A stretch of DNA of 14,979 bases from Acidobacteriota bacterium (lineage in GTDB: Bacteria > Acidobacteriota > Vicinamibacteria > Vicinamibacterales > UBA8438). The stretch lies in NCBI GenBank assembly GCA_011523485.1, contig WTGR01000791.1:1-14979 (forward strand). Reading direction: 5' to 3'. Shown piece after piece: positions 1 through 7,334 of this stretch (position 1 is its first letter; every line of letters begins with the position of its first letter). A model generated the notes under the pieces. The model was given only the letters and a program-made list of their open reading frames with translations. It was not told the DNA's origin and did no database searches. A program made the position numbers and the translations under genes.

Positions 1-927
1 ACGACGCCGCAGGTCGGGTGGCTGATGTACGGCATCGGGCCGGTGGTCATCGCCATCGTCGTGCAGGCACTGGTCAAGCTGGGGCAGGCGGCGCTCGGCC
101 GGTGGGTGTATGCGCCGGTCGGCGGCGCCGCGCTGGCGGCGGCACTCTACGGCGTGAACGAGTTGGCGGTGCTGGCGGCGGGCGGCGCGATAGGACTCGC
201 GCTGGCCGTGCGGCCGAGCGGACCGGGAAGCGGCGCGGCAGTCCTTGCCTGGCTGATCGGGCTCCCGGCAGCGCTGGCGCACCTGCTGCGGGGCGCGGCC
301 GCGGCGGCGACGCAGGCCGGCGCGACGGCGGGAGCCGCGATCTCGGCGGGCGCCATCGCAGGAACGGCAGCAGGCGGCGCGACGGCGGCAACGGGCGCCG
401 CGGTCCCCTTCACCCTCACCGGGCTGGCGCTGTTCTTCCTGAAGGTCGGCTCCGTCCTGTTCGGCAGCGGCTATGTCCTGCTCGCCTTCCTGCGGGCCGA
501 CCTGGTGGAGCGCTGGGGCTGGCTGACCGACCAGCAGCTCATCGACGCCATCACCGTCGGGCAGGTCACGCCCGGGCCGGTCTTCACCACCGCGACGTTC
601 ATCGGCTACCTGCTCGGCGGCTGGGCCGGCGCCGCGCTGGCGACCGCGGCCATCTTCGCGCCGGGGTTCTTCTTCGTCGCGGTGACGCAACCGCTCATCC
701 CGCGGCTGCGCGCGTCTCGGCTGCTGGGCGGCTGCCTCGACGGCGTGGTGGCCGCGTCGCTCGGCCTGATGGCGGCGGTCACCTGGCAGTTGGCGCGGGC
801 CGCGGTGGTCGACCTGCCGACGGCGCTGATCGTGGTCGCGGCAGCGGCGGCCCTGCTCCGCTGGCGGCCCAACTCGACCTGGCTGATTCTGGGCGGCGCG
901 GCCGCCGGCTGGCTGCTCGGAGGCTGA
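1..927 (+). CDS. chrA: Chromate transporter ChrA, C-terminal part (5' end outside window)
   Basis: The frame is open from base 1 and ends at TGA 925-927, giving the last 308 residues; the true start lies to the left. An internal ATG at 25 is not a credible start because conserved sequence continues above it (TTPQVGWL). Family knowledge: ChrA/CHR proteins are inner-membrane carriers that export chromate, built from two homologous CHR domains. What is seen: the end of the first domain (GWLMYGIGPVVIAIVVQAL), then several hydrophobic helices, an Ala/Gly-rich stretch at about residues 95-135, then a full second domain with GSGYVLLAFLRADLV and the hallmark GQVTPGPVFTTATFIGY, followed by more membrane helices ending in WLLGG. 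Nothing nearby suggests a chromate regulator. The call as CHR family is firm; the substrate is inferred from the family. Confidence 0.93.
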   Translation, partial: TTPQVGWLMYGIGPVVIAIVVQALVKLGQAALGRWVYAPVGGAALAAALYGVNELAVLAAGGAIGLALAVRPSGPGSGAAVLAWLIGLPAALAHLLRGAAAAATQAGATAGAAISAGAIAGTAAGGATAATGAAVPFTLTGLALFFLKVGSVLFGSGYVLLAFLRADLVERWGWLTDQQLIDAITVGQVTPGPVFTTATFIGYLLGGWAGAALATAAIFAPGFFFVAVTQPLIPRLRASRLLGGCLDGVVAASLGLMAAVTWQLARAAVVDLPTALIVVAAAAALLRWRPNSTWLILGGAAAGWLLGG

Positions 928-995
928 CTGAACGCCAACCAGATGGTCGCGCCGCGAATGCTGCCCCGGCTCGTAGTCAGGCGTAGGGCGAACAG

Positions 996-1019
996 CGGGA
1001 CCGCAAGGCCGCGGTTCCG
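996..1019. terminator. Imperfect stem-loop between convergent genes, possible terminator
   Basis: The 103-nt gap between the chrA stop and the CHAD stop contains CGGGACCGC, loop AAGGCC, GCGGTTCCG: nine pairs with one G-T wobble. It lies between two convergent genes, where a bidirectional terminator would be expected. There is no T-tract on either side, so it does not qualify as a classical intrinsic terminator, and short GC hairpins arise by chance in such DNA. Nothing else is seen in this gap. Confidence 0.3.
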
Positions 1020-1030
1020 GGCCGGGAGTC

Positions 1031-1993
1031 TCAGCGCCGAGCCGCGGCCGGCGGCGCCTCCGGCGCACGCTCCAGCGACATCTTGAGCACGCGGCTCCGC
1101 CCCGTGCGCCCGCCGTGATCGCTGGACATCTGCGACGCCACGCGACGGGCGATCCTGGCTACCTCGACCAGTCCCGCCTGGCCGGCGACGAAAACGCCGT
1201 GAAGGCGGCGGCACTCCTCGGTCAAATCGCGATCGAGCGCCGCGAGGGCCGCGGCCCACGGCTCGTCGCGATGGGCGAGCAGATCGATGCTGCGCAAGAG
1301 CTCCTGCAGGATCTCGATGTCGTGCAGCCGCCCGAGCGAGTCCTGTATCTTCTTGAGCCGAGCCACCGCGTCGGCCGTGTCCGCCTCGCCGGTCTCTGAC
1401 GCCAGCTCGAGCCCGTAGCGCAGTTTCTTCGCTGCGATACGGACCTCGTGGACGCGTTCGGAGACGTACATCGGGCCGGCCTCGGCGACGGCATCCCGCA
1501 GCCGGTCGGCCCGCTCGCTCAACCGATCGGCGAGGACCAGCGCCCACGCGTCGGTGGCATCCCGCATGCCGATGGCCTTGAGCACCTCCGCGACGTCCCG
1601 CGCCACCTTCCGCAACCAGGCCGGCTTCAGGCGGGCCCGCATCCGTTCGCGCTGCCGCTCCCGTTCCTCCCGCACCCGCTGCCGAAGGCGGTCGGCAGCC
1701 GCCGGCTGCGCCCGTCCGGCCCGCTCCACCTCGTCGACCAGGCCGAGGGCGACGTCCAGCTCGCGCACCGCCCCGAGCGCGCCACCCAACTGCCGCACGC
1801 GCTTGCGGGCCCGCGATGCTATGCGCACCCCGAGCTCGGCGTCGCACAGCGGCAGCAGCTCGCGCAACCGCCGGGTCGCCACGCGGCACTGGTGGAGCGG
1901 CTCGACCGCGCCCTCCGTAGTCGGACGCAGGTGCCGCAGCAACGCCCGGACACGGCGCTCGAGCGGACGCTTCAGGACATGGGTACCGGTCAT
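1031..1993 (-). CDS. CHAD-domain protein (predicted polyphosphate-binding)
   Basis: The 320-residue product is almost entirely a CHAD domain, an all-helical fold of two four-helix repeats rich in conserved His, Arg and Lys. Seen: HQCRVATRRLRE at 34-45 and LGAVRELDVAL at 73-83 in the first repeat; VHEVRIAAKKLRYGLEL at 181-197 and LKKIQDSLGRLHDIEIL at 213-229 in the second. Family knowledge: CHAD domains bind inorganic polyphosphate and localise to polyphosphate granules; no CYTH/triphosphatase domain is fused here. The ATG at 1993 is preferred over an upstream in-frame GTG at 2023, because the domain begins right after the ATG and a -10-like element lies only 3 nt upstream of the GTG, so a transcript from it would start too late to include that codon. 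The gene is divergent from ppx, which fits a polyphosphate role. The C-terminal tail (about 290-320) is basic and Pro/Ala-rich, probably disordered. Confidence 0.9.
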   Translation of the reverse strand: MTGTHVLKRPLERRVRALLRHLRPTTEGAVEPLHQCRVATRRLRELLPLCDAELGVRIASRARKRVRQLGGALGAVRELDVALGLVDEVERAGRAQPAAADRLRQRVREERERQRERMRARLKPAWLRKVARDVAEVLKAIGMRDATDAWALVLADRLSERADRLRDAVAEAGPMYVSERVHEVRIAAKKLRYGLELASETGEADTADAVARLKKIQDSLGRLHDIEILQELLRSIDLLAHRDEPWAAALAALDRDLTEECRRLHGVFVAGQAGLVEVARIARRVASQMSSDHGGRTGRSRVLKMSLERAPEAPPAAARR

Positions 1994-2026
1994 GCTACGA
2001 TGGCCCGTTTCACCGGCAAACACATG

Positions 2027-2034
2027 AGTATAGT
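2027..2034. promoter_or_regulatory. Overlapping divergent -10 elements between CHAD gene and ppx
   Basis: The 8 bases AGTATAGT are the most AT-rich core of the CHAD/ppx intergenic region. On the plus strand 2029-2034 reads TATAGT, which would give a ppx leader of about 50 nt. On the minus strand 2032-2027 reads TATACT, which would give a CHAD leader of about 27 nt before the ATG at 1993. A minus-strand TTGCGA (2057-2052) lies 19 nt from its -10, longer than ideal; on the plus strand only a weak TTTCAC (2008-2013) with a 15-nt spacer is seen. The assignment is inferred from sequence only. Confidence 0.4.
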
Positions 2035-2091
2035 GAAGTTTCCGGCGCCGTTCGCAAGACCGTCACACGACATTCGCCCTCCATTCGAACC

Positions 2092-3756
2092 GTGCGCATA
2101 GCGGCCATCGACATCGGCACCAACTCCGTCCACATGATCGTGGTGCAGGTGCGGCCCGATCACTCGTTCGAGATCGTCGACCGCGAGAAGGAGATGGTCC
2201 GTCTCGGCGCGGGCGGGCTCGGCGGGCGGGCCCTGACGGAGCCGACGATGCGCTCGGCCCTGCAGGCGCTGACGAAGTTCAAGCGACTGGCCGAATCGCA
2301 CGAGGTGGACGAAGTCGTCGCGGCCGCGACCAGCGCGGTGCGGGAGGCCGAGAACGGCCGCGAGTTTCTCGCCGCGATTCGCCAGCGAACCGGGATCGAG
2401 GCCCGCGTCATCTCCGGCACCGAGGAGGCCCGTCTCATCCACCGCGCCGCGGTCTACGGCGTGGACGTCTCCGACGGCGCGGCGCTCGTCATCGACATAG
2501 GCGGCGGTAGCGTCGAGTTGACGCTGGGGCGATCGTCGCAGGTACGCGTCGCCCACAGCCTGAAGCTGGGCGTCATCCGGCTGACCGAGCGATTCGTGCA
2601 CAGCGATCCGGTTACCGGAGCGGACGAGCGGCGCATGGTGAGCTACATCACCGAGGTGCTGACGCCGATCACCGAGAAGATCCGCAGCCGCGGTTTCGCC
2701 CGCGTGGTCGGGACGTCGGGCACCATCCTCAGCCTCGGCGCGCTGGCCGTCGGGGAAGGCCGGGCGGTCGGCTCCGACGCGCTGCGCAACCGGCGGGTGA
2801 GCCTCAAGCAACTGCGGCGCGTCCGGCGGGACCTGACGGCGCTGGATCTCGCCGGGCGCATCGGCATTCCGGGACTCGATCCGCGGCGCGCGGACCTGGC
2901 CGTCGCCGGCTCCATCCTCATCTGCACGATGCTGCGGCTGCTCGGCGCACGCGAGCTGACTCTGTGCGATCTGGCTCTGCGCGAGGGACTGGCGCTGGAC
3001 TACATCCACCGCAACCGGGCCCACATCGCCCGGGTGGAGCAGTACCCCGACGTGCGGCGGCGCAGCGTCATCGAGCTGGCCGAGCGCTGCAACTACAGCG
3101 AGCCGCATGCCCGTCAGGTCGTGCGGATGGCGCTGGCGCTGTTCGACCAGACCTCGACGATCCACGGCCTGGGCGCACGCGAGCGCGAGTGGCTGGAGTA
3201 CGCGGCGACACTCCACGACATCGGCGTCCACATCAGCTACAGCCGGCACCACAAGCACTCCTGCTATCTGATCATGAACGGCGACCTGCGCGGGTTCGAG
3301 CCGCAGGAGATCGAGGTCATGGCGCTGGTCGCGCGCTACCACCGCCGGGGGCTGCCGAAGCGCTCCCACGGGGGCTACGGCGACCTCTCGGGAACGCGCC
3401 GGCGCACGGTGAGGACATTGGCGGCGATGCTGCGCGTGGCCGAAGGACTGGACCGGAGCCACGCGCAGAGCGTCGCCGCGGTCGCCGTCGCCGCGGGCGC
3501 GCACGACTGCCTGCTGAAGCTGACGCCGGCCGGCGACACCGAGCTGGAGCTCTGGGCCGCCCAGCGCAACGCAGGACCGCTGGAGTCCGTGCTGGGACGC
3601 ATCGTGCGCTGCGAGGTCGACGCGAAGCGCCGGCGGCAGCCGAGCCGCGGCGCGACGGCGGCGGGACGGCGGCGGCAACCCGTCCCCTCAGGCGCCGCGA
3701 CACCCCGGCGCCGGGCGGCGGCGCGTGGAGCCGACGACCCCGACGCCCCGGCCTGA
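2092..3756 (+). CDS. ppx: Exopolyphosphatase, Ppx/GppA family with C-terminal HD domain
   Basis: The 554-residue protein begins at GTG 2092. It hydrolyses terminal phosphates from polyphosphate and/or converts pppGpp to ppGpp; the family covers both and sequence alone does not separate them. Seen: the ASKHA phosphate-1 motif DIGTNSVHM (7-15), SGTEEARL with the catalytic Glu (about 109-115), phosphate-2 DIGGGSVEL (135-143) and GTSGT (207-211), together forming the N-terminal half (about 1-300). The second half is an HD-type helical domain with LHDIG (His375-Asp376), HHKHS (386-390) and RYH (His417). Residues about 511-554 form a low-complexity tail rich in Arg, Ala and Pro that is not part of the family core. 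The GTG start puts the first motif six residues in, as is usual; no clear Shine-Dalgarno is seen. It is divergent from the CHAD gene and followed by yacG and gltA on the same strand. Confidence 0.93.
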   Translation: MRIAAIDIGTNSVHMIVVQVRPDHSFEIVDREKEMVRLGAGGLGGRALTEPTMRSALQALTKFKRLAESHEVDEVVAAATSAVREAENGREFLAAIRQRTGIEARVISGTEEARLIHRAAVYGVDVSDGAALVIDIGGGSVELTLGRSSQVRVAHSLKLGVIRLTERFVHSDPVTGADERRMVSYITEVLTPITEKIRSRGFARVVGTSGTILSLGALAVGEGRAVGSDALRNRRVSLKQLRRVRRDLTALDLAGRIGIPGLDPRRADLAVAGSILICTMLRLLGARELTLCDLALREGLALDYIHRNRAHIARVEQYPDVRRRSVIELAERCNYSEPHARQVVRMALALFDQTSTIHGLGAREREWLEYAATLHDIGVHISYSRHHKHSCYLIMNGDLRGFEPQEIEVMALVARYHRRGLPKRSHGGYGDLSGTRRRTVRTLAAMLRVAEGLDRSHAQSVAAVAVAAGAHDCLLKLTPAGDTELELWAAQRNAGPLESVLGRIVRCEVDAKRRRQPSRGATAAGRRRQPVPSGAATPRRRAAARGADDPDAPA

Positions 3757-3782
3757 CGCACGAAGGCGCGACGATCTACAAT
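3753..3782 (+). promoter_or_regulatory. Possible promoter for yacG-gltA
   Basis: In the 92-nt gap between ppx and yacG, CTGACG (3753-3758) and TACAAT (3777-3782) are separated by 18 nt, which matches sigma70-type geometry. The -35-like box overlaps the ppx stop codon. Transcription would begin about 60 nt before the yacG start. The match is modest, so read-through from ppx is equally possible. Confidence 0.33.
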
Positions 3783-3848
3783 CCGGCGAGTTCGTTCGAC
3801 GCGACGGCGCCCGACGCCGCCCGCGCGCATCCGCATCCAGGAGACGTC

Positions 3849-4034
3849 GTGACCGAAGAGCGGCGTTGCGTACATTGCCGGCAGCGTCCGGTCGACCTGC
3901 AGTGGCGGCCGTTCTGCAGCGAGCGTTGCAGGCTCCTCGATCTGGGCAACTGGATCGGCGAGCGCTACCGGGTGCCGAGCGAATCGACGGCGGCCGAGGA
4001 TCATGATCCGATCGGCGGTGACCGGGGCTCCTGA
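3849..4034 (+). CDS. yacG: DNA gyrase inhibitor YacG (zinc-binding)
   Basis: This 61-residue protein starts at GTG 3849, with AGGAGA at 3839-3844 four bases upstream, a strong ribosome binding site that fixes the start. Seen: CVHC (Cys7, Cys10) and FCSERC (Cys23, Cys27), giving the four-Cys zinc site, followed by the hallmark RCRLLDLGNWIGERYRVP. Length and motif order match the YacG/DUF329 family. Family knowledge: E. coli YacG binds zinc and the GyrB C-terminal region and inhibits gyrase. The tail after about residue 45 is acidic and probably disordered, as is common in this family. It lies 51 nt before gltA and probably shares its transcript. The same bases also sit within a longer open frame running from inside ppx, but the ribosome binding site and motif position show that only this part is the gene. 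Confidence 0.93.
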   Translation: MTEERRCVHCRQRPVDLQWRPFCSERCRLLDLGNWIGERYRVPSESTAAEDHDPIGGDRGS

Positions 4035-4085
4035 ACGGAGCGCCCCGCGGTCCGACCGAGCCATCCGGGGGAGCGACAGGCAGGC

Positions 4086-5387
4086 ATGAGCGATACGCTG
4101 ACCATCACCGACAACCGCACCGGCAAGCAGTACGAGATCCCGATCGTCGACGGGACGATCCGCGCGATCGACCTGCGGCAGATCAAGGTCGATCCCGAGG
4201 AGTTCGGGATGATGTCGTACGACCCGGCGTACCTCAACACCGCCAGTTGCCGCAGCCGGATCACGTTCATCGACGGCGACCGGGGCATCCTGCGTTACCG
4301 CGGCTATCCGATCGAGCAGCTCGCCGAGCGGAGCACCTTTCTCGAAACGGCGTGGCTGCTCGTCAACGGCGAGCTGCCGACGCCGGCCGAGCTCGACGCC
4401 TGGACCGCCGAGATCGACCGCCACGCACTGAACGGGCGTTCGGCGCTGGACTCGCACGTGCAGGCGCTCATGGGGGGCTTCCCGAAAGGCTCCCATCCGA
4501 TGGGCATGTTCCTCGCCGCCGTCGGGGCGCTCTCCACCTTCTTTCCCGAAGCGAAGCAGGTGCTCGACGCCGAGACCCGCCGGACACAGATGGCCCGGCT
4601 GATCGCGCTCGCCCCCGGCGTGGCCGCCTACGCCTGCCGGCGGAGCACCGGACGCCCCTACGTGGCGCCCGACGCCGGCCTCGGCTATACCGGCACCTTC
4701 CTCAGCATGCTCTACAAGGAAGAGGGGCAGGCCTACGCGCCGCATCCGGCCCTCGAGCGCGCCCTCGACGTCCTGTTCGTCCTGCACGCCGATCACGAGC
4801 AGAACTGCAGCACCAGCGCGATGCGCAGCATCGGCAGCTCGCAGGCCGACCCGTTCGCGTCGCTTGCGGGCGCCGCGGCCGCGCTGTACGGCCCGTTGCA
4901 CGGCGGGGCGAACGAGGCGGTCCTGCGCATGCTGCGCGAGATCGGCTCGGTGGACGCGATTCCGGCGTTCATCGGCCGCGTCAAGAGCGGCGAGGGCCGC
5001 CTGATGGGTTTCGGCCATCGCGTCTACAAGTCCTACGACCCGCGCGCAAAGGTAATCAAGAAGACCGCCTACGAGGTCTTCGAGGTGACCGGCCGCAATC
5101 CCCTGCTCGACGTGGCGCTCGAGCTGGAGAGGATCGCCCTGGAGGACGATTACTTCGTCAAGCGCCGCCTCTACCCCAACGTCGACTTCTATTCCGGCCT
5201 GATCTACGAGGCGATGGGGTTCGACGCAGGCATGTTCCCGGTGCTGTTCGCGATCGGCCGCACCGCCGGCTGGGTCGCGCAATGGCAGGAGATGCTCGAG
5301 GACAAGGAGCAGAAGATCACCCGCCCCCGGCAGCTCTACATGGGAGAGAGCACGCGGGACTACGTCGCAGCCGATGCGCGCGGCTGA
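4086..5387 (+). CDS. gltA: Citrate synthase, type II (hexameric form)
   Basis: The 433-residue enzyme condenses oxaloacetate and acetyl-CoA to citrate, the entry step of the TCA cycle, in the cytoplasm. Seen: the N-terminal beta-rich region typical of type II enzymes (about 1-55), LHADHEQNCSTSAMR (233-247), the first catalytic His in GPLHGGANE (His272), the second in MGFGHRVYKSYDPRAK (His311), and the catalytic Asp in YPNVDFYSG (Asp367). Length matches the E. coli enzyme (427 residues) within a few residues, and all catalytic residues are present. The ATG at 4086 starts with the family-like SDTLTITDN. A GGGGGAG tract lies 12 nt upstream and a weaker CAGG just before the start. A methylcitrate synthase is less likely because the N-terminal extension is present. 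Its 3' end overlaps the convergent phosphatase gene by 28 nt. Confidence 0.97.
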   Translation: MSDTLTITDNRTGKQYEIPIVDGTIRAIDLRQIKVDPEEFGMMSYDPAYLNTASCRSRITFIDGDRGILRYRGYPIEQLAERSTFLETAWLLVNGELPTPAELDAWTAEIDRHALNGRSALDSHVQALMGGFPKGSHPMGMFLAAVGALSTFFPEAKQVLDAETRRTQMARLIALAPGVAAYACRRSTGRPYVAPDAGLGYTGTFLSMLYKEEGQAYAPHPALERALDVLFVLHADHEQNCSTSAMRSIGSSQADPFASLAGAAAALYGPLHGGANEAVLRMLREIGSVDAIPAFIGRVKSGEGRLMGFGHRVYKSYDPRAKVIKKTAYEVFEVTGRNPLLDVALELERIALEDDYFVKRRLYPNVDFYSGLIYEAMGFDAGMFPVLFAIGRTAGWVAQWQEMLEDKEQKITRPRQLYMGESTRDYVAADARG

Positions 5388-7006
5388 TAGCCGACCACCA
5401 TCGCCGTCACGTCGTCGTGTTGCGGCGCACCCGCGGTGAACCGCTCCACGCTGGCCAGGATCTCCTGCAGGCGGGGCTCGCACGCGGCACCGGTCGTGCC
5501 GGCCAGGCACTCGAGGAGCCGGTCGTCGCCGTACTCCTCTTCGTCGGCGTTCATCGCCTCCGAGACCCCGTCGCTGAACAGCACGACGTAGTCGGCCGGC
5601 CGCAGGATCGCCGTTCCCTCGTCGAACGGGACGCCGTCGAAGAGGCCCACCACCATCCCGCCGGTGTCGAGGCGCGAGACGCCGCTCGCCGTCACCAGCA
5701 CCGGTGCGTTATGCCCCGCGTTGCAGTAGACGAGCCTGCCGTCGGGGTACAGCACCGCGTAGAAGAGCGTCACGAAGCGCCCCTGAACGCCGCGGCGGAC
5801 GAGAGCGGTGTTCACCGTGGTCATCGTCGCCGCGGGTCCCGCCCCGACGCAGCCCTCGGCCGCGAGCGAACCCTGCATCAAGGCGGCCAGCAGCGCCGCG
5901 GGCGGCCCCTTGCCGGCCACGTCGCCGAGCGCGAAGGCGAGCGCCCCGTCGGGCCGATCGATGTAGTCGAAGAAGTCGCCGCCGATGGACCGGCACGGCA
6001 GCGTCGCGGCCGCCGCCTCGAAGAACCCGCCGGACCGCTGCCGCTTCGGCAACAGCGCCTGCTGGATCTCCGCCGCCGTCTGCAGCTCGCGCTCCAGCTT
6101 CGCGTTCTCGAGCGCGGCACGGTACAGCTCGGCGTTCTGAATCGCGACCGCCGCCTCGTTGGCCAGGGTTTCGAGAGCTCCCTCCGTGCCCGGCGAGAGC
6201 AGCTTCGCCTTGTCGCGGCTGTCGAGGTAGAGCACGCCGATCCGCTGTTGCCGCTCCCCCCCGGCCGGCGCGGCGTCCGCCGCGTCCGAGAACCGCATCA
6301 AGCGGAGCGGCACGCAGAGCACGTGCCGTATTCCGAGCGCCACCGTCCCGACGTGCACCTTGGCGAGGTCGCCGTCCAGCAGATCGGCCTCGATCCGCGT
6401 CCGCCCCGTGCGGAAGACCTCCTCGGGGATCTTGCGGCTGGTCTCGAAGCCGCTGCCGGGCAGGGTCCGCCGGCCCCGTGCCCGCGCCAGCTTCAGCTCC
6501 AGCGCGCCGTCGCCGTTCGCAAGCATGATGAACCCGCGCTCGGCGCCGCTCACCGCGATGGCCGAGTCCATGACCAGCACCAGTACGTCGTCCAGGACGC
6601 GTGCAGAGCTCAGTGCGCGGAGTCCCTCCAGCAGCACCGCCACCTGCCGCAGATCGGTCGCCGCAGCGAATCCGTCGGCTGCGTTGCGGGCGGTCGCCGG
6701 CGTCGTGGCACCCGGCAGGCGGAAGACGAGCTCGGCGCCGCCGCTGCGGCCGAGCCGGATCCGATCGCCGTCGGCCAGCATCCCCTCGGTCACCGGCTCC
6801 TCGTTGAGAAACGTGCCGTAGCGTGAACCACGGTCGCGGAGCGCGTAGCCGGAACCGTCCTCGACGATCTCCGCGTGGTCTCGGGACACCTCGACGTGCG
6901 GCAACACGAGGTCGCTCTCGGCGCGGCGCCCGAGCAGAAAGGGGACCCTGTCGATGCGCACTCGCCGTTGCTCCGCGCCGGTCAGTTCGAGTCTGGCGTC
7001 TTCCAT
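5360..7006 (-). CDS. FHA-GAF-PP2C (SpoIIE/RsbU-type) serine phosphatase
   Basis: The 548-residue cytoplasmic protein joins a phosphothreonine reader, a sensor and a phosphatase. Seen: an FHA domain at about 15-97 with LLGRRAESDLVLP, SRDHAEI (41-47) and RGSRYGTFLN (59-68), retaining the Gly-Arg, Ser-Arg-x-His and Asn residues that bind phosphothreonine; a GAF-like domain at about 118-293; a helical linker ending LQTAAEIQQALLP (308-320), the usual lead-in to this phosphatase class; and a PP2C/SpoIIE domain with GGDFFD (342-347), GDVAGKG (361-367), FSDG (477-480) and HDDVTAMV (530-537). The metal-binding Asp residues are all present, so it should be active. Family knowledge: such enzymes dephosphorylate anti-sigma-factor antagonists, but no STAS or anti-sigma gene is seen here. 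It is last in the minus-strand operon, 37 nt after the zinc-ribbon gene. No clear Shine-Dalgarno is seen at the ATG. Confidence 0.92.
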   Translation of the reverse strand: MEDARLELTGAEQRRVRIDRVPFLLGRRAESDLVLPHVEVSRDHAEIVEDGSGYALRDRGSRYGTFLNEEPVTEGMLADGDRIRLGRSGGAELVFRLPGATTPATARNAADGFAAATDLRQVAVLLEGLRALSSARVLDDVLVLVMDSAIAVSGAERGFIMLANGDGALELKLARARGRRTLPGSGFETSRKIPEEVFRTGRTRIEADLLDGDLAKVHVGTVALGIRHVLCVPLRLMRFSDAADAAPAGGERQQRIGVLYLDSRDKAKLLSPGTEGALETLANEAAVAIQNAELYRAALENAKLERELQTAAEIQQALLPKRQRSGGFFEAAAATLPCRSIGGDFFDYIDRPDGALAFALGDVAGKGPPAALLAALMQGSLAAEGCVGAGPAATMTTVNTALVRRGVQGRFVTLFYAVLYPDGRLVYCNAGHNAPVLVTASGVSRLDTGGMVVGLFDGVPFDEGTAILRPADYVVLFSDGVSEAMNADEEEYGDDRLLECLAGTTGAACEPRLQEILASVERFTAGAPQHDDVTAMVVGYQPRASAAT

Positions 7007-7043
7007 GCGCGCGTCATCCGGGCGCGAGCGGACCAGCGCCGCC

Positions 7044-7316
7044 TCAGCCGAGCTTCAGCCGCCATGCCAGCAACCCCCCGGCGCAGGCCAGCATGAGCCA
7101 GACGAGCGGCGCCGGCGGCCGGCCGCGCAGGAGCTCGCCGACGAAGAAGAGAATCACGCCCAGGAACACGACCGCGAGGAACAGCGCGGACCAGCGGCGC
7201 CGGGCGGGATCGTCGACAGGCGCCGGCTCACGTTCGCGCGCGGTGGTCGCGGCGCCGCACTTGTAGCAGATGAGGGCGTTGTCGGCGATTTCCTGCCCGC
7301 AGGTGTCACACGTCAT
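7044..7316 (-). CDS. Small zinc-ribbon protein with two membrane helices
   Basis: This 90-residue protein has an N-terminal zinc ribbon, CDTCGQEIADNALICYKCG, with Cys3, Cys6, Cys17 and Cys20 as ligands. A charged Pro-rich linker (about 24-42) follows, then two hydrophobic helices at about 43-63 and 69-87. The ribbon probably faces the cytoplasm. Zinc-ribbon-plus-membrane proteins of this shape are common and mostly uncharacterised; no specific function can be assigned. It starts 18 nt after the stop of the caspase-like gene with a weak GGACGG site and is co-directional with its neighbours, so it is likely part of the same transcript. The gap after it (7007-7043) holds nothing notable. Confidence 0.85.
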   Translation of the reverse strand: MTCDTCGQEIADNALICYKCGAATTAREREPAPVDDPARRRWSALFLAVVFLGVILFFVGELLRGRPPAPLVWLMLACAGGLLAWRLKLG

Positions 7317-7334
7317 GCGTACCGTCCGTTTCGT

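Noticed and set aside
301..410. GCC/GGC-rich tract in chrA as a possible repeat element
   Set aside because: It encodes an Ala/Gly/Thr-rich linker between the two CHR domains with no regular unit; ordinary for this family in GC-rich genomes.
606..1889. Minus-strand open frame of 427 codons over chrA and the CHAD gene
   Set aside because: It overlaps the CHAD gene in another frame and the chrA 3' end antisense; Arg/Ala/Gly-biased with no motif.
3375..5510. Minus-strand open frame of 711 codons opposite ppx, yacG and gltA
   Set aside because: It is antisense to three well-identified genes and has no recognisable motif.
4247..6826. Plus-strand open frame of 859 codons crossing gltA and the phosphatase gene
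   Set aside because: It runs out of frame through gltA and antisense to the phosphatase; composition is low-complexity Arg-rich and no family is recognisable.
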